A DNA stretch of 64,000 bases from contig CM028919.1 in the NCBI GenBank assembly GCA_016801845.1, forward strand, positions 2,411,001-2,475,000. Direction: 5' to 3'. Positions 63,283 through 64,000 of this stretch are shown here, piece by piece. Every line of letters begins with the position of its first letter. Position 1 is the stretch's first letter. Made by a program: the position numbers and the translations under genes. The notes beneath the pieces are model-generated. The model was not told the DNA's origin. It did not search any database and was given only the letters and a program-made list of their open reading frames with translations. This DNA is from Polydactylus sextarius. Its lineage: Eukaryota; Chordata; Actinopteri; Polynemidae.

Positions 63283-64000
63283 TTCTTCTACTACTTCTTC
63301 TTCTTCTTCTCCTTCTTGCGTGTAGATTGTTCCAGAGCAAGAATTGATTTGCGAATCGCTTTATTTTCTGACAATGCTTGAGAAACATTTGTGTTTTGTT
63401 TTGATGATTACCAAAAAAAAAAAAAACATGTGTAGCTGTAGGTGGGGGCATTTTTAATTGGTGCTGTAAATGAATCCGGAGAGGAAAACTGACCTGATGT
63501 ATGTATGAATGTATGTATGAACAGTTATATTGTAAACATCATTACACGGAAACCCGATGGTGGAAATCCCATTATCTAGGAGAGCCAGTTAATTCCTAGA
63601 GGAACACATCTGTGCGGTGCATGCATGTTCACATGCTCATCCTTAACTAATCTCAAATAGAAATGATGTGTAAAGACAATGACCTAGACCACATTCTAGC
63701 CTTTCTAGTATCAAATCTGCTCAATCTCGAGACCTGTGTTGCTAGGATCAAGAAATGTCTCAGCAATATAATGATTAAATCATTTGTTTATAGTAGGTAC
63801 AGGATGCAATCTGCAAAGGAAAAAAAAAAGGTTGGGTATATGCAATTTCTTGTTTATAAGCATAGCGGGGTAACATGAATCTTTTTAATATAGCCTATGT
63901 AAAATATTGATTTTTATACAAATCTTTTAATACAAAAGTCTTTTTAAAAAAGAGGAGGGAACCTGGACATTGAGATTTAGAAGGGTAAAGTATATGAGTT
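62704..64000 (+). other. myt1l: 3' untranslated region (continues past window)
   Basis: It follows the stop codon with no further coding potential. It contains an imperfect (CTT)n tract at 63232-63317 and an A run at 63413-63426. I see no AATAAA; one ATTAAA lies near 63774, but the sequence around it gives no clear cleavage context. The transcript end is therefore unsettled and probably lies beyond the window, as expected for this gene with its long 3'UTR. Confidence 0.6.
63232..63317. repeat. imperfect (CTT)n tract in the 3'UTR
   Basis: About 85 nt of mostly CTT/TTC units with a few substitutions. The pyrimidine-rich strand is the sense strand of the transcript. Confidence 0.9.

Noticed and set aside
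63185..63451. Arg-rich minus-strand frame in the 3'UTR
   Set aside because: Translation of the CTT tract read from the other strand.

Overview
The window is vertebrate genomic DNA, almost certainly from a ray-finned (teleost) fish. It is dense in (TG)n/(CA)n, (TC)n and poly-T tracts. It carries decayed Tc1/mariner, LINE-tail and other repeat classes that I recognise from fish genomes. It holds one protein-coding gene, read left to right and interrupted by large introns: an orthologue of MYT1L (myelin transcription factor 1-like), a neuronal CCHHC zinc-finger repressor. Teleosts commonly keep two copies (myt1la and myt1lb); I cannot tell which this is.

Layout. Positions 1-7505 hold no recognisable exon, only simple repeats and interspersed-repeat fragments. 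A probable non-coding 5' exon with a 7-codon upstream ORF lies at 7506-7619. Twenty coding exons follow from the ATG at 11969 to the TAA at 62701-62703. All have GT/AG borders, and their phases join without a frameshift into a 3957-nt reading frame (1318 residues). Two small exons encode the N-terminus. An 18.9-kb intron separates them from two large exons (32327-32787 and 35855-37069) that encode the acidic domains. Fingers 2 and 3 lie at 39721-44201, and the MYT1 central domain at 44957-52935. The C-terminal finger cluster lies at 53469-59222, the coiled coil at 60095-60463, and the conserved C-terminus at 62563-62703. The 3'UTR continues to or past the window end.

The exons form one polypeptide that binds DNA through two finger clusters and represses non-neuronal programmes. 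The introns hold microsatellites, a fossil Tc1-like transposon with both inverted repeats (47434-48248), smaller repeat remnants, and low-repeat blocks that could be conserved regulatory DNA.

The observations most worth checking are these. The exon for the first half of finger 1 is not visible, although the frame stays open without it. A 63-nt cassette exon completes an extra finger that, from memory, the usual human MYT1L form lacks. An unannotated-looking in-frame 63-nt exon with good splice sites lies just before the last exon. A CA repeat abuts the splice donor of one finger exon. A perfect 19-bp hairpin lies in intron 15. I see no second gene, tRNA, rRNA, CRISPR array or novel multi-gene system.
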